Positions 63,994 through 64,000 of a DNA stretch of 64,000 nucleotides are shown in pieces; positions within the stretch are counted from its first letter, which is position 1, and every line of letters begins with the position of its first letter. The stretch covers positions 62,001 through 126,000 of the forward strand of contig NZ_JAELUH010000004.1 of NCBI RefSeq assembly GCF_016429215.1, in the 5' to 3' direction. Both the position numbers and the translations under genes were made by a program. A model generated the notes under the pieces. It was not told the origin of the DNA, did no database searches, and saw only the letters and a program-made list of their open reading frames with translations. This stretch comes from Herbaspirillum sp. ASV7 (lineage in GTDB: Bacteria; Pseudomonadota; Gammaproteobacteria; Burkholderiales; Burkholderiaceae_D).

Positions 63994-64000
63994 GGGATTT

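Noticed and set aside
1-64000. CRISPR arrays, insertion sequences, prophage genes, rRNA operons
   Set aside because: Looked for on both strands; no regularly spaced repeats, transposase, integrase or rRNA sequence was recognised.

Overview
The window looks like a chromosomal segment of a betaproteobacterium of the Oxalobacteraceae, most probably Herbaspirillum or a close relative. This is inferred from the high GC content, the gene order and the protein sequences; no search was run. It holds four blocks: the end of a surface-polysaccharide locus (1-8874), a stretch of unrelated housekeeping and metal-handling genes with a tRNA-Pro (8875-13868), a chemotaxis and flagellar export/regulation block (14087-28283), and the flagellar structural genes (28494-63765). 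The structural block is interrupted by a MacAB-type efflux operon at 39754-44369. No insertion sequence, prophage, CRISPR array or rRNA gene was seen.

Polysaccharide block: the 3' part of a UDP-glucose 6-dehydrogenase gene is followed by a chain of co-directional genes for a DDD-motif glycosyltransferase, a Wzx-type flippase, a family 2 glycosyltransferase and a membrane O-acyltransferase. A GT14 (core-2/I-branching type) glycosyltransferase converges on this chain and overlaps its last gene. Beyond a 310-bp divergent spacer come a hexapeptide-repeat acetyltransferase, galE and a second family 2 glycosyltransferase. Together they make nucleotide sugars (UDP-GlcA, UDP-Gal), assemble a decorated repeat unit and flip it.

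Middle block: a 339-bp spacer carries two diverged copies of an inverted-repeat element. After it come a glycerate kinase, two tiny Tyr/Pro- or Tyr/Trp-rich lipoproteins, an uncharacterised TonB-like single-pass protein, tRNA-Pro(GGG) with a clear promoter and terminator, and a dmeR-dmeF nickel/cobalt efflux pair. The RcnR-type operator of that pair coincides with the ribosome-binding site of the regulator.

Motility block: an unusual chemoreceptor is followed by cheR-cheD-cheB, a terminator, cheY-cheZ, and flhB-flhA-flhF-flhG-fliA. cheA and cheW are absent here. flgN, flgM and flgA run leftwards and flgBCDEFGHIJ-flgKL run rightwards. After the efflux operon, fliF to fliR run leftwards (written fliR-Q-P-O-N-M-L-K-J-I-H-G-F along the plus strand), with fliE divergent. 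The last block, also leftward, is fliC, flaG, fliD, fliS, fliT, a second FliK-like gene, a stand-alone FlhB C-terminal-domain gene and ycgR.

Regulation visible in the sequence: sigma-28 (FliA) promoters of the form TAAAGTTT-N11-GCCGATAA are readable before flgM, flgK and fliC (two in tandem), with a weaker candidate before cheY. FliA and its anti-sigma factor FlgM are both encoded here. This fits the usual scheme in which hook completion lets FlgM be exported and frees FliA for flgKL, flgMN, fliC and probably the genes downstream of it.

Points most worth a second look: a FlhG whose nucleotide-binding motifs are lost while its FlhF-activating motif is kept; the FliK-like/FlhB-C-like gene pair next to the filament genes; the duplicated fliC promoter; triplicated modules in FliD and FlgK; the paired inverted-repeat elements after the polysaccharide locus; and the merged operator/ribosome-binding site of dmeR.
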